64,000 nt of DNA from Cryomorphaceae bacterium (GCA_003565555.1 PXBH01000042.1:1-64000), one strand, 5' to 3'. Counted from the stretch's first letter, positions 9,001 through 17,715 are shown. Notes: generated by a model not told the origin, from the sequence alone. Made by a program: numbers and translations.

Positions 9001-10280
9001 AGGAGGTGGACGGCCCCGGTGAATACACCGTTCAGGTGGAGTCTTGCGGATTCGTGACCGAGCTGAGCATTTTGGTGGAGCAGGCCGAAGATACGCTGGC
9101 CCTTTTCTTTACCGACACCGTTCCCGTGTGCGCAGGCGATACGGTGTGGATCGCCGCATCTTCGGGTTTTTTCGATTTTTCCTGGACAGGTGCCGCGGGG
9201 CAGGGGCAAACGGCATATACCCTCACCCCGGGCCCCGTGATCGCGGAAGCCCTTGACCAATTCGGCTGTCCCTACACTTCCGATGCGGTCAATGCGGAAT
9301 TTGAACCGGTGCCTGATGCGCCCGAGATAAACTTCGAGCAGCCCTGTATCGGGGATCCGGTCATCCTGGAGGCAGAGTCTGCCTATCCCGTCACCTGGTA
9401 CACGGATTTTCCCGATGTACCTGTGTTTACGGGCAATGTTTTTGCGCTCGACTCGGCCGTTGAGGTGCTCACCCTGATCGCGGATGCCGAGGGGCCGTGG
9501 TGCAGGAGTGATTCGACGCTCCTGCAAGTTGTACCCAAGCCGAGACCGGAGTTGCCCTTTCCGCTCACGGATGCCCCCGTGTGTACGGGAACTTCTTTTG
9601 TGCTCGAGGTGCTCTCCCCGGAGGAAGATGTCCTTTACGTTTGGCGTCGCGACGGGCAAACGGTGGGCTCTGGAGCGCTCGTTTCTGTTTTTGCCGCCTC
9701 GACGGCTCTTGAAGGTACCTACGCCGTTACGGGCTCGCTGGACGGATGTCCGGGCGATACGGCGGAGATTGCCGTGACCCTGATCGAGACGGTGCCGGCC
9801 GTACTTCCTCCCGATACGGCCATGTGCATGACCCCTGATTTTTCGGTTGCTCCGGATACTGTTTTTGCGGAATATCTGTGGCATGACGGCTCCGAGCTGC
9901 CCGAATACGCACCGCAGGAATCCGGATCGATCACCGTGCAAACTACCGACCCGAACGGGTGCAAGTCCTTTGACGAAATGCTGATCGAATGGTACGACTG
10001 CGAGCCCGTGGTGCCGAATGTTTTCACCCCGAACGGCGACGGCCGAAACGACCTTTGGATTCCGCAACTCGCACCGGGTCTCAGCCTGCGCATGGTGGTG
10101 TACAACAGGTGGGGCGTATTGGTGTACGAATCTGACCGCACCGGGCAATGGTGGAACGGCAACTACCTGCAAACGGGCGAACCCTGCCCGGAAGGGGTGT
10201 ACTACTACATCTTGGAGTACCTGCCTTTGGACTTGGTCATGCGACAGATGGCCGGCCCCCTTACCCTTGTCCGAGATTAG
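6051..10280 (+). CDS. Giant SBBP beta-propeller/Ig-repeat protein with gliding-type (type B) T9SS sorting domain
   Basis: About 1,409 residues if started at the GTG at 6051, which gives a clean signal peptide (RILLIVVLLLF...IRAQ). In-frame GTG 6015 or TTG 5973 would add a non-signal extension. Residues of roughly the first 450 form SBBP-type propeller repeats (DAAGNSFATGYF, DGDGNIFVCGYFTG, DAQGNVYVTGQFSG, DGQGAAYVCGTFSG). A long chain of PKD/Ig-like modules follows, many beginning with VCPGD or ICPGE. The last about 85 residues are a gliding motility-associated C-terminal domain: NVFTPNGDGRNDLW, YNRWGVLVYES and a final LTLVRD. It is predicted to be exported by T9SS and displayed on the surface, probably as an adhesin or scaffold; the ligand is unknown. 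Confidence 0.85.
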   Translation: MRILLIVVLLLFTESIRAQNYWGRTQAGNNVDETLDVTGDAAGNSFATGYFSTLASIGGTDLTSAGLTDIFVTRVNADGNTAWSIRAGGSGSDRGLGITADGDGNIFVCGYFTGTASFGGGVSVAANAGSQDAFTAKYGSDGALQWVRAGGSSGNSDRANAVAADAQGNVYVTGQFSGSAVFGTEVINSAGASADVFTAKYSPDGDLLWVRSGSGPSAARGLGITVDGQGAAYVCGTFSGNITFENAYNTTILNALFVVKYNPDGSEAWMRYAGGSEQSIAYDITSDGNRVYLVGDCGQAISWPNTPGTPSINTGSDNAVFLAALDGAGSLVWGASKGSDSPVSGRAVHHRNGELAVAGHYECTFDGLSEEYGEANFNSIGFRDVFVMRYTTNGAFLRAQNFGSRTSEQASGVHIHPDGIEAVSGTFTGNMHVPAVSGSGYLGFNPNPQFTGTGTYCGDPDYGLFRRINGAGSEDGFLIKALAPEREPYDYYRRFGSACDRSVPQACAFRGLSPWPPICPDTISGCSPVLVTATNYADHAGQVGYSSSVQWSTGAAFSPIEVGSSATVSAVFTSEDGCYTAETPDLYVEVFPNPPFPLISDDVVVNDEALVTETIVICPGEIVELTGHSDFPGVWSSSALPNNVAAESIQVTDAGSYNYTVTNEFGCTRANTVLLEVEAVLTVENPVLNISTTSGDTLRLCPGESLNADVTEGNAVVPADQYNFEWSSDPPGLSSTGNGISFSPPASGWYTIFVELSFDSTFTECLDFEFFEALSDSVYVELLPGPSVSVQLGDVPAVICPGDTVAVAVLTEAENLNLFGTASSAVEGDTILVTSSGSVGVIASVTNEFGCTASAVNTFSISGPADPSIVSSPSPAVVCPGDSVLLTAFTPADSVFWSGPDGTFAEGGTAWVSQPGDYFAVAQFYPGCALVSNTLDVAEYATPFLLAENGAICPDSTLVIAVNTVPGSDITWGPPFDGSGAAEQEVDGPGEYTVQVESCGFVTELSILVEQAEDTLALFFTDTVPVCAGDTVWIAASSGFFDFSWTGAAGQGQTAYTLTPGPVIAEALDQFGCPYTSDAVNAEFEPVPDAPEINFEQPCIGDPVILEAESAYPVTWYTDFPDVPVFTGNVFALDSAVEVLTLIADAEGPWCRSDSTLLQVVPKPRPELPFPLTDAPVCTGTSFVLEVLSPEEDVLYVWRRDGQTVGSGALVSVFAASTALEGTYAVTGSLDGCPGDTAEIAVTLIETVPAVLPPDTAMCMTPDFSVAPDTVFAEYLWHDGSELPEYAPQESGSITVQTTDPNGCKSFDEMLIEWYDCEPVVPNVFTPNGDGRNDLWIPQLAPGLSLRMVVYNRWGVLVYESDRTGQWWNGNYLQTGEPCPEGVYYYILEYLPLDLVMRQMAGPLTLVRD

Positions 10281-10342
10281 CACGGATACAGGGGCTGCCC
10301 GGGATTTGCAAAACATGAGTTTCATTTTTTTCCCGAAAAGGG

Positions 10343-10356
10343 GGTGTCAGGACACC
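10343..10356. terminator. Small hairpin between convergent genes
   Basis: GGTGTC-AG-GACACC, a perfect 6-bp stem with a 2-nt loop, between the stop of the rightward propeller gene and the stop of the leftward Usp gene. There is a run of T seven bases to its left but no clean U-tract in either direction, so the terminator role is weak. Confidence 0.25.
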
Positions 10357-10422
10357 GCAGCGACTGAAAACCATCGAGGCGTAACGATTTTTGTCCGCGA
10401 AGCCAAAACCAATACGTCTTGA

Positions 10423-11247
10423 TCAGGAAAAGAATCGGCTGTTGTCCAAATTTTCGGGGGTGCAGAGCACAGCGATTTGCGCTTTGTTATTGATCACCTG
10501 TTCGCACTCGGCGCGGTTGAGTTTGGCATTGACGGGTGGCTCAGCCATGGAGATGGCGATCAGGTCTGCACCCTCCGTTTCGGCAAATTTCAGGGTCTGC
10601 TTTGCAATGCCCGCGGAGAAGACTTTCGGTAATTCCTCCGTTTCGCGGAATGTAACCGCCGATTCTGTGAGGAGTTTTCGCGCGATGTCTACATGGGCCG
10701 CTACCTTGTCGCGGTCGGTCATGGGGTGGTGGAGGGCATAGAGCATCACCTCGCTGCCAAACCGTTTTGCGAAAGAAATCACAGACTTCACTTTTTGATC
10801 AAAGGGCGCGATGTCATCGACGGGTACGAGGATTTTCCGAAATCCGTCGGTAACGGGAGTATCGCTCTGAACCGCCACGGCAGGCACCCGAAGATTTTTC
10901 AGGACGCGCAGCATCCTCGCACCGAAAAGGTGCTGGGCCAAGCCCCGAACGCCGTAGGAGCCGATGACGGCAAATTGGGCATTGAGCCCGTGCACCAGTC
11001 CCGCCAGGTCGTCTTCGAGGTCACCGATCTCCACGGCGTAATCGATTTCGAGGTCGCGGCTTCGGCGCAGCTCCGCACATACGGCTTTTGCTTTCTCCTC
11101 GGCTGCCGCCGCCTTGCTTTCGGAATCGGCGATGTGCAATAAAGTGATCGGACGTTCGAGCAAGGTGCTCAGGGCAACAGCCTGGTCCAATGCCCGAGCG
11201 GATGCTTCCTGAAAATCGGACGGTACAACGATGCGCGTGGTGCTCAT
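10423..11247 (-). CDS. Tandem-domain universal stress protein (UspA family)
   Basis: 274 residues with two Usp domains in tandem. The first (residues 1 to about 145) starts TTRIVVPSDFQEASARALDQA and ends in the ATP-binding-like loop IGSYGVRGLAQHLFGARMLRVLKN. The second starts RKILVPVDDIAPFDQK and ends with a degenerate loop (LIAISMAEPPVNAKLNRAE). The ATG at 11247 was chosen over an in-frame codon at 11274 because it begins the Usp fold directly. Such proteins bind ATP or AMP and act in survival under starvation or redox stress; no specific partner is indicated. Confidence 0.85.
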   Translation of the reverse strand: MSTTRIVVPSDFQEASARALDQAVALSTLLERPITLLHIADSESKAAAAEEKAKAVCAELRRSRDLEIDYAVEIGDLEDDLAGLVHGLNAQFAVIGSYGVRGLAQHLFGARMLRVLKNLRVPAVAVQSDTPVTDGFRKILVPVDDIAPFDQKVKSVISFAKRFGSEVMLYALHHPMTDRDKVAAHVDIARKLLTESAVTFRETEELPKVFSAGIAKQTLKFAETEGADLIAISMAEPPVNAKLNRAECEQVINNKAQIAVLCTPENLDNSRFFS

Positions 11248-11426
11248 GGAGATTAGTTTTGGCGAAAAGTACAAATTCGTTTCGATACGGAGGGCATCCC
11301 GATTTGGCGAAGCGGTACATCACCGGAGGGCAAGAATCGCGGTCTTGATCAGAGGTCGATTCGGCAAGTTACTTTGCCTGAGAAAAGAACGGAAGCCTGT
11401 ATCTCAGTATTTCCCGAAAGGGGCTG

Positions 11427-12440
11427 TCAGGGAGTGTCTTGAGCAAGCCTCACCGGGTAGTATATTTCGGTAATCCGCTCTGCCGGATCAGGTTGGTCCT
11501 CAGGATTGGTGACAAAAACCTCCCAAGGCACACCGGCGAATTCGTAATCACTTGCGGCGATGTGCTTGTGCATATGGTTGTGGGCATCGCCCATATCTTC
11601 ATACGGGCCGCGGTAGCTGATCATCATGGTGGGCCCTCCGTAGGTCATTCCGCGTGCGATGTTATCGCTTTCCGGCTTGGCGGAGGCGGAGGCAATACCG
11701 ACGCTGACTTCCGTTTCGCCCGAGGCTTCATCCCATTCGTGAAAGATCGCAAAAGGCGGGTCGGTCACCTTTGCGGCATCAGGGCCGAGGTGTCCCGGGA
11801 TTTTGCCGAAGCGCATCCCGAAGAACTCGCTTGACATTTCGCTCATTGCGATTCGCTCTCTGATGTAGAAGTACGGTTTAGATTTCACTTCTTTCACGAC
11901 CACTTCAAAACTCGGGGAGGCTTTTGCGGCATTTTCCGACAATTCTTTGAGCTTGGCAAGGCCGCTTTCAAAATCGGGGCCCATCATCTCTTCCATGTCT
12001 TTCTGCCCCATCCAAAAGAGATAGCCCGGCAGTTCACCGCTTACACTCCATGCGGCGCGGGTTCCGCCTTCCGTCGGTGAGAACTTCCACCGGATCACGG
12101 ATTCGGATTGCCAAGGCTCCTCAAAGACCGGTCGGCTTTTAATCGAGGTGTGGGGCTCGGTTTCGAGAATTTCCGGAAATCCGGTCCCCACCTCGTCATT
12201 TCCTTTCCGAGAGTACTTGGCGCCCGGCCCCGATTCCGGACCTTCGTAGCTCTTTTCCATGTCACGATCCATGGCTTCCCAAGGTGACCGGGCATCGCGG
12301 TTTTTGTGGTTGTTGATTTGTTCAAAAATCAGGTCGGCCGGTGCTTCGATAGTGATTTCACGGCTGACTTCTTAGGGGGTTGGCTTGCAACTTGTCAGCG
12401 CGATCATCGCCGCACATGACAGAAAGATCAGGTTTTTCAT
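11427..12440 (-). pseudogene. SRPBCC/GyrI-like effector-domain lipoprotein gene interrupted by an in-frame TAA
   Basis: Read from the ATG at 12438-12440, the frame encodes a lipoprotein signal (MKNLIFLS...LTSCKPTP, lipobox Cys18). It then meets TAA at 12372-12374 (codon 23) and continues open in the same frame to 11427. After the stop, SREITIEAPADLIFEQINNH and PWEAMDRD are the normal beginning of an SRPBCC/polyketide-cyclase fold (about residues 25-170). A GyrI-like/AraC effector-binding domain follows (AKPYFYIRERIAMSEM-like start, then NHMHKHIAASDYEFAG...VFVTNPEDQPDP). With the stop, only a 22-residue signal peptide is made, unless translation restarts at an internal ATG such as 12272, which would lack export. 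It could be a recent nonsense mutation or a single-base sequence error. Confidence 0.75.
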
Positions 12441-12687
12441 CGTTCGGAGGATTAGATTCAACAACTTTGCAGTAAATTACCGAGCAAAAACGGGCTTATG
12501 CTAAGGACCCTAAGGCATTCAAAGGTATGCACTCTCCGGAATTTTTCCGCAAGACTTTGCTTTCAGAAGGTTTTTCTTCCGGCAAAAGCCGTGTTGTGCT
12601 CGGCTAACGATATGGAATAAAAGCAGCAACGCTCGAATTAAAATCAAATTTCCGCTGTCCATCTTCGTTTAAACTAAAACCACCAAA

Positions 12688-13218
12688 ATGAAACCGCAAA
12701 TCCTTCTCATTTTCGCATTGCTCACGGGTTTCGCAACATATGCCCAAGAACCGCCTAAGGTTACGGATGAGGGTGACAATGAGCTGAAAATAAATCTGGC
12801 GTACCTTCTTTTTGAGATTGTCGAGCTGAATTATGAACGCCTGATCACCGATGAGATCGGTGTGGGATTGGGGGCGAGTGTTTGGTTTGGAGGGAACTCC
12901 GACATCGATTTTATGTTCAACCCCTATTTTCGCTTTTATCCGATCGATGCCGACAGGCGGGCGACATCCTTTTTCATCGAGGGGAATGCAGGTTTTTTGG
13001 GTGGCAGGGAGTTGATCAGTTTTCATACCGAAAACGGATGGGACAGCAGGGAGGATAACTTTGTACGGGGAGGTGCGGGGATTGCCGTCGGGGCCAAATT
13101 TTTGTCCAAAGGCAATTTTCTCGCGGAAGGCTATCTCGGCATCGGACGCATTTTCGGCACGCCGAGTTTTCCGGATGTCTATCCGCGGGTGGGGGTGACT
13201 TTCGGTAAGCGGTTTTGA
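12688..13218 (+). CDS. Small outer-membrane beta-barrel protein
   Basis: 176 residues with a signal peptide (PQILLIFALLTGFATYAQ) and then alternating hydrophobic/polar strands typical of an eight-stranded barrel of the DUF3575/OmpW-like kind (LKINLAYLLFEIVELNYERLI, GVGLGASVWFG, NPYFRFYPI, EGYLGIGRIFG). It ends in an aromatic residue (GVTFGKRF), as outer-membrane barrels do. Function is unknown. It is divergent from the broken SRPBCC lipoprotein gene, and 247 bp separate the two starts. Confidence 0.65.
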   Translation: MKPQILLIFALLTGFATYAQEPPKVTDEGDNELKINLAYLLFEIVELNYERLITDEIGVGLGASVWFGGNSDIDFMFNPYFRFYPIDADRRATSFFIEGNAGFLGGRELISFHTENGWDSREDNFVRGGAGIAVGAKFLSKGNFLAEGYLGIGRIFGTPSFPDVYPRVGVTFGKRF

Positions 13219-13394
13219 AAAAGGGTGAATTTCCTGCGGTCGTTTTGATCAAGCGGTCCGGGTGCGGGGAGGCGTGAATTCGGACGCAGTTTCCACTTCG
13301 TATGCTGATGGATTTTGACCTCGTGTATGTATGATTTCGGCTCCGGCCGAGATATTTGCTCAGGGCCACACTCGAAAGAGAGCAGCAGATTACC

Positions 13395-14333
13395 TCACGG
13401 ATAAACGCCCTCATGCCTGCGCATGCCCTGCCGCGCCAACCAAGCAGTGGGGCTCACCCCCTCCGTTTGCTTAAAGAGCCGAGAGAAGTAATTCAGGCTG
13501 CTGAATCCGCTGTCGTAGCAGGCCTGCGTGGCGGTGCGTCCTTGCTTGAGGAGGCGCTTGGCACGACGGATGCGCTCTGAATTGATAAACTGCACGGGGG
13601 TTTCGCCGAGTTCGCGGCGGAATGCCCGAAAAAATTGTGCGCGAGAGAGACAGGCCCTTTCGGCCAAATCGTCTGTGTGAAGGTTTTCCGTGAGGTTGCG
13701 GCGGATGTATTGGACCACGTGGGCCAATCGGTTGCGCGTACTCAGACTGTCGGCATTGGCCAGCAGGAAGTGCCGCGCATGGGTCTGCATCAGCATGGCG
13801 ATGAGTTCGCGGGTGGTATTGCCGGCCAGCATCTGCCTGCCGTAGTCATTTTCCACCAGCACGCGGATCAGACGGTTGAGGCTATCCTGCACACCGATAT
13901 TGTTGAGCAGAAGAAAATTGTCCTTGTTCCATTCCCACATCCCGCGGTCCGTTTTGGGAAAGTACTCATTGAGCCATTCCATGGTGCTCTGTACGAATCC
14001 GCTGCTGATTTCCAAGGCCATGCACTGGGTGGGGTTTTCAGCGGTGGCTTCCGGAAAGTCGATATACATCAACTCGGAAGCGGGCATAACGATGGTTTCC
14101 CCCGGAGTGAACGCGAAAGGAGCACGTTCGTTGAGGTGCATGATTTTTTTGCCCTGAATCATCGACACCACAACAGGGTTGTCAAATTTTAAGTCAAAAC
14201 TCTCGGTAGCACGCCGGGTTTCAAAAACGTTGAGCACGGCGTGATCGGCAGGGTGGGAAGTGCGGTGCTCAACGTCCGATTTCGGGGCGCTGAAGATTTT
14301 GTGCTTTTCCTTTAGATTGATTCCGTTTAGCAT
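13395..14333 (-). CDS. AraC-family transcriptional regulator
   Basis: 312 residues. The N-terminal about 190 residues form a cupin-like ligand-binding domain (MIQGKKIMHLNERAPFAFTPGE, then VMPASELMYIDFPEA). The C-terminal about 100 residues carry two helix-turn-helix motifs of the AraC type: LHTDDLAERACLSRAQFFRAFRRELGETP and ACYDSGFSSLNYFSRLFKQTEGVSP. It is transcribed divergently from the aldehyde dehydrogenase with a 149-bp shared upstream region, so it most likely controls the aldehyde/alcohol dehydrogenase genes in response to an alcohol or aldehyde (inference from position). Confidence 0.85.
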   Translation of the reverse strand: MLNGINLKEKHKIFSAPKSDVEHRTSHPADHAVLNVFETRRATESFDLKFDNPVVVSMIQGKKIMHLNERAPFAFTPGETIVMPASELMYIDFPEATAENPTQCMALEISSGFVQSTMEWLNEYFPKTDRGMWEWNKDNFLLLNNIGVQDSLNRLIRVLVENDYGRQMLAGNTTRELIAMLMQTHARHFLLANADSLSTRNRLAHVVQYIRRNLTENLHTDDLAERACLSRAQFFRAFRRELGETPVQFINSERIRRAKRLLKQGRTATQACYDSGFSSLNYFSRLFKQTEGVSPTAWLARQGMRRHEGVYP

Positions 14334-14482
14334 GCCTAAATATAAGTGTTTTCAGCACACCAATTGCAGGGTTTTCACAAGATTTTTAAATCGATGATAC
14401 GATTGTGCTAATCCTTGCGACTGCTGTGGGGCTGTTTGCGCTTTTGATATGGCAAATTTGTCCTGAATCAAAAAATAATGTT

Positions 14483-16015
14483 ATGTCAACACAAACAGTA
14501 GAGGCGCCGCAGAGCACCAGGCTCGCCCGCCCGGAATTCAAAGAGAAATACGGCAATTACATCGGAGGTAAGTTCGTAGAGCCCGCAGGAGGAGAGTACT
14601 TCGATGCCATCTCACCCATCGACGGAAAACCTTTTACGAAAGTGGCCCGCGGCAAAGCAGCCGATATAGAAATGGCCATCGACGCAGCCCACAAAGCATT
14701 TGAGAGCTGGGGAAAGACGAGCGTTACCTACCGAAGCAATATTTTGCTGAAAGTAGCCGATAAAATCGAAGAAAACCTCGAATACCTGGCACGCGTGGAG
14801 ACCGTGGACAACGGTAAAGCTGTGCGCGAGACCATCAACGCCGACCTGGCCCTCGTAGTAGACCACTTCCGCTACTTTGCCGGTGTGATCCGCGCTGAGG
14901 AAGGCAGTGTGTCGGAGCACGATGAATTCACGGTCTCCATGAACATTAAGGAGCCCCTCGGAGTGGTGGGACAGATCATTCCCTGGAATTTCCCCCTGCT
15001 CATGGCCACCTGGAAAATTGCTCCGGCACTCGCCGCCGGTAATTGCACCATCGTAAAGCCGGCAGAACAAACGCCTGCTTCCATTATGGTACTCATGGAG
15101 CTCATCGGCGACCTCATTCCCGAAGGTGTGCTCAATGTGGTAAACGGATTCGGCCCCGAGGCCGGAAAGCCGCTGGCACAATCACCGCGCATCCAAAAAG
15201 TGGCCTTCACGGGAGAGACCACCACCGGACGCCTCATCATGCAGTACGCATCTGAGAACCTGAACCCTGTGACCATGGAGCTGGGCGGTAAGTCGCCCAA
15301 CATATTTTTCCCCTCTGTCATGGATGCCGACGATGAATTTTTTGACAAGTGCATCGAAGGTGCCGTGCTCTTTGCGCTGAATCAGGGCGAGGTGTGTACA
15401 TGTCCGAGCAGAATGCTGGTGCACGAGAGCATCTATGAGAAATTCATGGACCGCGTCATTCAGCGCACCGAAGCCATCAAAATGGGCCACCCGCTCGACA
15501 CCACCACCATGATGGGTGCGCAGGCCTCCCAAGACCAGTTTGACAAAGTGATGAATTACTTTGACATCGGTAAGCAGGAGGGTGCAGAGGTGCTGACCGG
15601 AGGTACCGCAGCCAATCTGAACAGCGGCTTGGAAACGGGGTACTACATCAAGCCTACCATCCTCAAAGGACACAACAAGATGCGGGTATTCCAGGAAGAG
15701 ATCTTCGGTCCGGTGACCTCAGTGACCACCTTCAAGACGACTGAAGAAGCCGTAGAAATTGCCAATGACACCCTCTACGGACTCGGTGCCGGTGTGTGGA
15801 GCCGCGATGCCCACGAGTTGTATCAAGTGCCCCGCGCCGTTCAGGCCGGTCGCGTTTGGGTGAATTGCTACCACGCTTACCCCGCGCATGCACCTTTCGG
15901 CGGATACAAGCAGTCGGGCTTCGGCAGAGAAAATCACCTGATGATGCTCAACCACTACCGCCAAAACAAAAACATGCTGATTTCTTACAACAAGAACAAG
16001 CTGGGATTCTTTTAA
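14483..16015 (+). CDS. NAD-dependent aldehyde dehydrogenase (AldB/ExaC type)
   Basis: 510 residues, the usual length for this family. Diagnostic features are the cofactor region [25 protein letters not shown], the general-base Glu in MELGGKSPN, and the catalytic Cys305 in [13 protein letters not shown]. The extra Cys307 and the CTCPSR signature are typical of the AldB/ExaC acetaldehyde dehydrogenase II group. The ATG at 14483 was chosen because it starts the conserved N-terminus (MSTQTVEAP); the upstream extension to 14405 lies in the regulatory region. It probably oxidises acetaldehyde or other short aldehydes made by the alcohol dehydrogenase downstream. Confidence 0.9.
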   Translation: MSTQTVEAPQSTRLARPEFKEKYGNYIGGKFVEPAGGEYFDAISPIDGKPFTKVARGKAADIEMAIDAAHKAFESWGKTSVTYRSNILLKVADKIEENLEYLARVETVDNGKAVRETINADLALVVDHFRYFAGVIRAEEGSVSEHDEFTVSMNIKEPLGVVGQIIPWNFPLLMATWKIAPALAAGNCTIVKPAEQTPASIMVLMELIGDLIPEGVLNVVNGFGPEAGKPLAQSPRIQKVAFTGETTTGRLIMQYASENLNPVTMELGGKSPNIFFPSVMDADDEFFDKCIEGAVLFALNQGEVCTCPSRMLVHESIYEKFMDRVIQRTEAIKMGHPLDTTTMMGAQASQDQFDKVMNYFDIGKQEGAEVLTGGTAANLNSGLETGYYIKPTILKGHNKMRVFQEEIFGPVTSVTTFKTTEEAVEIANDTLYGLGAGVWSRDAHELYQVPRAVQAGRVWVNCYHAYPAHAPFGGYKQSGFGRENHLMMLNHYRQNKNMLISYNKNKLGFF

Positions 16016-16032
16016 ACGACGATCACATGATT

Positions 16033-16068
16033 CCCCGGCCCGCCGGCGGTGGGTCGGGGATATTTTTT
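16033..16068 (+). terminator. Hairpin with T-run between aldehyde and alcohol dehydrogenase genes
   Basis: A 9-bp stem (16033-16041 with 16051-16059, one G-T pair) and a 9-nt loop are followed by ATATTTTTT. This is an intrinsic-terminator shape that would set different expression levels for the two dehydrogenases. Confidence 0.55.
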
Positions 16069-16107
16069 ATAACACAAAATACTCAAATATTTATGCTGCC
16101 TCGAAAA

Positions 16108-17124
16108 ATGAAAGCCATTGTGGCACGAAAATTCGGTGACCCCGTTTCCATTGAAGAGATGCCGGTGAAAGAACCCGGCGACGATGAAATACTTGTCAAA
16201 GTCATGGCCAGCGGCGTATGCCATACAGATCTGCATGCCATCGATGGTGATTGGCCCGTTAAGCCTAATCTGCCGCTCATCCCCGGACACGAAGGTGTGG
16301 GCTACGTGGCCGCAGCGGGTAAAAATGTGAAAAATGTAAAGGAGGGCGATGCCGTAGGCGTGCCTTGGCTTTATTCCGCCTGCGGCACATGCGACCATTG
16401 CATCACAGGGTGGGAAACGCTCTGTGAGTCACAGAAAAATGCAGGTTACAGCGTGGACGGCGGATACGCAGAATATGTTTTGGCTGACCCGCGTTACGTA
16501 GGTCATTTGCCTTCAAATGTCAATTTCAACGAAATTGCGCCGATTCTCTGTGCCGGCGTAACCGTCTATAAGGGTCTGAAAGAAACGGATACCAAACCCG
16601 GAGAGTGGGTTGCCGTATCGGGTATCGGCGGACTCGGGCACTTGGCTGTGCAGTACGCCAAAGCTATGGGGCTGAATGTGGCGGCCATTGATGTGGCAGA
16701 TGACAAGCTGAATCTCGCCAAAAAACTGGGTGCAGACCTCACCGTGAATGCCGCGGAACAGGACCCGGGGGCATTTTTGAAAAAAGAAACAGGTGGAATG
16801 CACGGTGCACTGGTAACCGCTGTTGCTCCTCAAGCTTTCAGTCAGGCACTGGCCACCTTGCGCAGAAAAGGAACCTTGTCCATGAACGGCATTCCTCCCG
16901 GCAGTTTTGAACTCGATATTTTCAGCGCCGTTCTGAACCGCATTACCATTCGCGGATCCATTGTCGGTACCCGAAAAGACCTTCAGGAATCCATTGATTT
17001 TGCAACGGCGGGCAAAGTGAAATCCACCGTTAAAACAGCCAAAATGGAGGACATCAATAACGTTCTCGATGACATGAGAAACAATACGATCGAAGGCCGC
17101 ATGGTGATGGAGATTAACGGATAA
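16108..17124 (+). CDS. adhP: Zinc-dependent alcohol dehydrogenase (AdhP type)
   Basis: 338 residues, matching AdhP-like enzymes of about 336-340. Catalytic zinc ligands are visible at Cys38 (GVCHTDLH), His61-Glu62 (PGHEGVGYV) and Cys148 (ILCAGV). Structural zinc ligands are Cys92, 95, 98 and 106 (ACGTCDHC...ETLC). The NAD-binding loop is SGIGGLGHLAVQYAKAMG. The reaction is a primary alcohol to its aldehyde with NAD, or the reverse. It follows the aldehyde dehydrogenase, with a hairpin between them. An in-frame ATG at 16093 would add five residues (MLPRK) and is also possible. Confidence 0.88.
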   Translation: MKAIVARKFGDPVSIEEMPVKEPGDDEILVKVMASGVCHTDLHAIDGDWPVKPNLPLIPGHEGVGYVAAAGKNVKNVKEGDAVGVPWLYSACGTCDHCITGWETLCESQKNAGYSVDGGYAEYVLADPRYVGHLPSNVNFNEIAPILCAGVTVYKGLKETDTKPGEWVAVSGIGGLGHLAVQYAKAMGLNVAAIDVADDKLNLAKKLGADLTVNAAEQDPGAFLKKETGGMHGALVTAVAPQAFSQALATLRRKGTLSMNGIPPGSFELDIFSAVLNRITIRGSIVGTRKDLQESIDFATAGKVKSTVKTAKMEDINNVLDDMRNNTIEGRMVMEING

Positions 17125-17332
17125 TTTGCGTTTGGTTCGGCGGTCTCCCGGGTCGGCGCGGGCCGAGCTGCGATATGAGGATACTTATTGAGCAGTTCTG
17201 CTTTTTTCCGAAATTTGAAGTCAGGTAAATTGATTCCCGTCAGGATAGGGCGGGGCTGCGCGAAATGCCGAAATCAATTGTTTTGCTCATGTATTTCCTT
17301 TTATTCATCCATCCTAAAACCGTACAGCAAAA

Positions 17333-17707
17333 ATGCCACACAAAAGAATAGCCATCACCGATAAAGCCAAAGCCCTCATCGATCAGATCAAAGCCGACCA
17401 CGGCGAGCTGATGTTTCACCAGAGCGGCGGATGCTGCGACGGCTCCACGCCCATGTGTTTTCCGAAAGGTGATTTCAAAACGGGCCCTTCCGACGTGCGC
17501 CTCGGTGAGGTGTACGGCTGCGAATTTTTTATGAGCGCCTCTCAGTTCGAATACTGGAAGCACACCCATCTCACGCTGGACTGCACCGAAGGCCGCGGTT
17601 CAAGTTTCAGCCTGGATATCCCTTACGGAAAAAGGTTTGTGATCAAGAGCCGCCTGTTCAGCGAGGAGGAAACCGCCGATCTCGAAGAAGCAACCCGAGG
17701 GGAGTAG
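17333..17707 (+). CDS. DUF779 protein, aldehyde-dehydrogenase-associated
   Basis: 124 residues, full length for DUF779. The conserved centre is seen: MFHQSGGCCDGSTPMCFPKGDF, YGCEFFMS, FEYWKHTHLTLDC and FSLDIPYGKRFVIKSRLF. DUF779 genes are found next to AldB/ExaC-type aldehyde dehydrogenase genes in many bacteria, and here the gene lies just beyond the dehydrogenase pair in the same direction (208 bp gap). The Cys-Cys and His residues suggest a metal- or thiol-binding accessory role, but no biochemical function is established that I know of. Confidence 0.8.
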   Translation: MPHKRIAITDKAKALIDQIKADHGELMFHQSGGCCDGSTPMCFPKGDFKTGPSDVRLGEVYGCEFFMSASQFEYWKHTHLTLDCTEGRGSSFSLDIPYGKRFVIKSRLFSEEETADLEEATRGE

Positions 17708-17715
17708 AATACCGA

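Noticed and set aside
8661-10325. Long open frame (554 codons) antisense to the propeller protein gene
   Set aside because: Its translation is Arg/His/Gly-rich with no domain, and it mirrors a gene with clear repeats and a sorting domain. It is a by-product of codon bias.
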